From NCBI GenBank assembly GCA_002451055.1, contig DKBD01000091.1, forward strand, positions 6,646-15,131: a stretch of 8,486 bases of DNA. The letters are read 5' to 3'. Position 1 is the stretch's first letter, and each line of letters begins with the position of its first letter. The notes beneath the pieces were generated by a model, which ran no database searches, was not told the DNA's origin, and was given only the letters and a program-made list of their open reading frames with translations. Of the stretch, positions 5,466-8,486 are shown piece by piece. Source of the stretch: Nitrospira sp. UBA6909. GTDB taxonomy: Bacteria > Nitrospirota > Nitrospiria > Nitrospirales > Nitrospiraceae. The position numbers and the translations under genes were made by a program.

Positions 5466-6665
5466 CTAGTTTTCGCGATCAGGCAATGCAGCCAGGCCGG
5501 GAAGTTTCTTCCCCTCGAGTAGTTCCAACGCGGCGCCTCCGCCGGTCGAGATGAAAGAGATGCTTTCCGATTCCCCGGCTCGGTGGACGGCCAGTGCCGT
5601 TTCACCGCCTCCCACGATCGTCAGGGCGTAGGCGTCGGCGATCGCGTGGGCCATTGCGAGCGTTCCCCTGGCGTAGGCATCGATTTCAAACACCCCCATT
5701 GGCCCATTCCAGAGTATCGTTTTTGCGTTTTGGACGGCTTCCGTGAACAGTTTGACGGACGCGGGACCAATGTCGAGCGCGTACCATCCCTTCGGAATTT
5801 CCTGAACCGGAAGGATTTTCGATTCAGCCCCGGGGTCGCGGCTGGCCGCGACGACGCAATCGACCGGCAGGTAGAATTTGACCCCGCTGGACAAGGCGTG
5901 GTCCTCGATACCTCGGGCGAAGTCCAGCATGTCGTTTTCGACCAGCGAGTTGCCGATCTCCATCCCCTTGGCTTTCAAAAACGTAAAGGCCATACCGCCG
6001 CCGATGATGACCTTGTCGACCTTTTTCCCCAGATTTTCGATCACTCCGATTTTCCCGGACACCTTTGCGCCGCCGAGCACCGCCACGAACGGCCGGACCG
6101 GATTGGCGACCGCCCCTTCAAGATACTCGATTTCCTTCTTGAGCAGGGCGCCTGCCGCAGCCTCCTTGATGAATTTGGTAATGCCGACAGTAGAGGCGTG
6201 GGCGCGATGCGCGGCGCCGAACGCGTCGTTGATGAAGACATCGGCTAGCGACGCGAGGGCTTTTGAGAAGGACTCGTCGTTTTTTTCTTCTTCCGCATGG
6301 AAGCGGAGGTTTTCCAACAGCAGCACGTCGCCGGGATTCATCTTGTCGACCAGTTTTTCTACGGCCGGACCGATGCAATCCGGCGCAAAGATCACATCCT
6401 TTCCCAGGAGCCTTCTCAACCGCTTGGCAACCGGCGCCAGGCTGTATTTGGGATCGAAGGCGCCCTTCGGCCGTCCGAGGTGGGAACAGAGGATGACTTT
6501 TGCACCCTCGTCCACCACCCGATTGATGGTCGGCAGCGTAGACCGAATGCGGGTATCGTCGGTAATCTGAAGGGCTTCGTCGAGCGGCACGTTGAAATCC
6601 GCGCGGATGATCACCCGTTTCCCGCGAAGCGGCACGTCATCGATGGTTTTTTTATGCAGGTTCAT
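5466..6665 (-). CDS. pgk: Phosphoglycerate kinase
   Basis: Reversible phosphoryl transfer between 1,3-bisphosphoglycerate plus ADP and 3-phosphoglycerate plus ATP, in the cytoplasm. The 399-residue length is typical. The N-terminal substrate domain shows RADFNVP (21-27), SHLGRP (61-66), LLENLRF (116-122) and DAFGAAHRAHAS (147-158). The C-terminal nucleotide domain shows GGAKVSGKI (198-206), NGPMGVFE (320-327), a GGGET motif (352-356) where GGGDT or GGGDS is usual, and STGGGA (373-378). The start at 6663-6665 is supported by GAAGGA at 6672-6677, six bases upstream. It is 84 bp after gap and 34 bp before tpiA, all in one orientation. I see no convincing separate promoter in the 84-bp gap, so cotranscription from the gap promoter is inferred. 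Confidence 0.98.
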   Translation of the reverse strand: MNLHKKTIDDVPLRGKRVIIRADFNVPLDEALQITDDTRIRSTLPTINRVVDEGAKVILCSHLGRPKGAFDPKYSLAPVAKRLRRLLGKDVIFAPDCIGPAVEKLVDKMNPGDVLLLENLRFHAEEEKNDESFSKALASLADVFINDAFGAAHRAHASTVGITKFIKEAAAGALLKKEIEYLEGAVANPVRPFVAVLGGAKVSGKIGVIENLGKKVDKVIIGGGMAFTFLKAKGMEIGNSLVENDMLDFARGIEDHALSSGVKFYLPVDCVVAASRDPGAESKILPVQEIPKGWYALDIGPASVKLFTEAVQNAKTILWNGPMGVFEIDAYARGTLAMAHAIADAYALTIVGGGETALAVHRAGESESISFISTGGGAALELLEGKKLPGLAALPDREN

Positions 6666-6749
6666 GGACGTTCCTTCGCGAGGTCTGTGACATCTGATGA
6701 GGAGTTGCGGTCGAAAGTAGAGCCGACCGGATCTCCAGGCTGGCGGAGT

Positions 6750-7781
<1,032 letters not shown>

Positions 7782-7839
7782 TTACATGAGAAAAATGAGA
7801 ATCCTAATCCTATAGGGATGGACAGCTGTGTAGACGAGA

Positions 7840-7869
7840 ATAGTAGCCAGGCCATTTCACCAATGTCAA
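7840..7869 (-). promoter_or_regulatory. Sigma70-type promoter of the gap-pgk-tpiA-secG operon
   Basis: On the minus strand a perfect TTGACA (-35, 7864-7869) is followed by an 18-bp spacer and TACTAT (-10, 7840-7845). The predicted start is near 7833, leaving a leader of about 70 nt to the gap ATG. The leader shows only very short possible hairpins and no riboswitch that I recognise. A tandem repeat abuts the -35 on its upstream side. Confidence 0.75.
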
Positions 7870-7899
7870 GTTTTATGGGCGACGGTTTTATGGACGAAG
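7870..7899. repeat. Tandem 15-bp direct repeat abutting the gap -35
   Basis: Two adjacent copies, GTTTTATGGGCGACG (7870-7884) and GTTTTATGGACGAAG (7885-7899), agree at 13 of 15 positions. Relative to gap transcription they cover about -37 to -66, starting immediately upstream of the -35 hexamer. This is where activator sites or UP elements usually lie. No protein can be assigned. Confidence 0.6.
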
Positions 7900-8011
7900 C
7901 GCAACCTGTGGCGGTCGTCACACTTTGCCCTGCGGATATGAAATACAGCCCGTCGAACGAGGAGTCATCCGTCTTGCTTGTCGGTCAGGCTCTTGGCTAC
8001 AGTTCAAGACC

Positions 8012-8025
8012 GGCCAACCATGGCC
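8012..8025 (+). other. Short hairpin in the mutS2 leader
   Basis: GGCCA (8012-8016) and TGGCC (8021-8025) form a perfect five-pair stem with an ACCA loop. It ends 13 bases before the mutS2 ATG, where a Shine-Dalgarno would be expected and none is obvious. It could modulate translation, or it could be chance in GC-rich sequence. Confidence 0.3.
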
Positions 8026-8038
8026 ACACGAGTTTCTT

Positions 8039-8486
8039 ATGGATGAAACCCTGTTAAAAGCCGCACAGGCCCTGGAGTGGCCCCGTCTGCTTGAGGTGCT
8101 GGCGCAGCATGCGCAGTCGGCGATGGGCGCGGCGAGATGCCGGTCCCTGCCGCTTTCGAGCGAGGTGGCCGTGGCGTGTCTGCGCCAGCAGGAAACGACC
8201 GAGATGGTCAGGTTACTGGGAGGCGACGAACCGGTGCCGACTCTGACGTTTCCGGATATCCGCGAGGTGCTGACTCGGGCTGGAAAAGGAGGCGAGCTGG
8301 AGACCCATGAGCTGAGGGATTGCGCCGTGGTTTTGGCGCTGATGGAGGACATCGAGCGGTATATGGCCCGGCATTCGACTCGGGCGCCGGCGCTGGTTCA
8401 GGTTGCTGAGCCGCTTCATGTCGTGAAGGGACTGCGGTCGATCCGGTCAGCCATCGAAGCGGCGATTCAACCGGACGGCGCAATCA
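8039..8486 (+). CDS. mutS2: MutS2-family ATPase, N-terminal 149 residues (continues past window)
   Basis: MutS2 proteins are MutS-related ATPases linked to suppression of recombination and, in some bacteria, to rescue of collided ribosomes. They do not act in classical mismatch repair. Only the N-terminal core region is present. The fragment shows LEWPRLLEVLAQHA near residues 13-26, then LPLSS, TFPDIREVLTRAGKGGEL, and near its end LRSIRSAIEAAIQPDGAI. These match the family pattern of an LE-F opening, a DIR-L-RA segment and a DHGE/PDGxI segment before the clamp. The ATPase and Smr domains would lie outside the window. The frame is open upstream to 7847, but the ATG at 8039-8041 places the LEW motif at the expected distance. 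The Shine-Dalgarno is poor. The gene is divergent from gap across 275 bp. A very weak promoter candidate is TTGCTT at 7974-7979 with TACAGT at 7998-8003, spaced 18 bp. Confidence 0.85.
   Translation, partial: MDETLLKAAQALEWPRLLEVLAQHAQSAMGAARCRSLPLSSEVAVACLRQQETTEMVRLLGGDEPVPTLTFPDIREVLTRAGKGGELETHELRDCAVVLALMEDIERYMARHSTRAPALVQVAEPLHVVKGLRSIRSAIEAAIQPDGAI

Noticed and set aside
5432..5605. 58-codon N-terminal extension of tpiA
   Set aside because: It runs through the end of pgk and encodes no conserved sequence. The ATG at 5431 gives the standard N-terminus before NWKMN.
5583..6570. Two long plus-strand open frames (221 and 230 codons) opposite pgk
   Set aside because: They overlap each other and the fully conserved pgk, have no family features, and are expected antisense shadows in GC-rich DNA.
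7847..8038. Upstream extension of mutS2 in the same open frame, for example from TTG at 7925
   Set aside because: The extra residues show no MutS2 similarity and would push the LEW opening motif far from the N-terminus.

Overview
The window looks like ordinary core chromosome from a moderately GC-rich, Gram-negative-type bacterium. Gene content, the protein sequences and the solitary PilZ protein would fit Nitrospirota (Nitrospira-like), but that is an impression from reading and not a database result. I see no mobile element, CRISPR array, rRNA, tRNA or toxin-antitoxin module, and no clear sign of a new multi-gene system. The interest is mainly in the non-coding gaps.

Layout. (1) Positions 2501 down to 1, minus strand: a near-consensus sigma70-type promoter (TTGACA, 17 bp, TTAGAT) drives rplU (L21), rpmA (L27), obgE (ribosome-assembly GTPase) and proB (glutamate 5-kinase, cut by the window edge at position 1). 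(2) Positions 2610-3018, plus strand, divergent from that operon: a single small PilZ-domain protein with intact cyclic-di-GMP-binding motifs. (3) Positions 3081-4080, plus strand: ilvE, a class IV branched-chain aminotransferase, with its own promoter (TTGACC, 17 bp, TATAGT). (4) Positions 7869 down to 4262, minus strand: gap, pgk, tpiA and secG, a lower-glycolysis/gluconeogenesis operon that ends in the SecG subunit of the protein-export channel. It converges on ilvE across a 181-bp gap. Its promoter (TTGACA, 18 bp, TACTAT) is directly abutted by a tandem 15-bp repeat. (5) Positions 8039-8486, plus strand, divergent from gap: the N-terminal part of mutS2, cut by the window end.

How the genes work together. 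GapA, Pgk and TpiA catalyse consecutive reversible steps between dihydroxyacetone phosphate and 3-phosphoglycerate and are plausibly one transcript. secG follows tpiA with no gap (TAG directly followed by ATG), so it is probably translationally coupled. The L21-L27-Obg set is a common ribosome-biogenesis unit, with proB attached by a 19-bp overlap. IlvE makes the branched-chain amino acids. The PilZ protein is probably a stand-alone cyclic-di-GMP receptor whose partner cannot be told from the window.

No gap exceeds 300 bp. The larger ones are 1716-1844 (weak hairpin only), 2445-2673 (divergent promoters), 4081-4261 (two inverted repeats, no gene) and 7764-8038 (gap promoter, tandem repeat, mutS2 leader).
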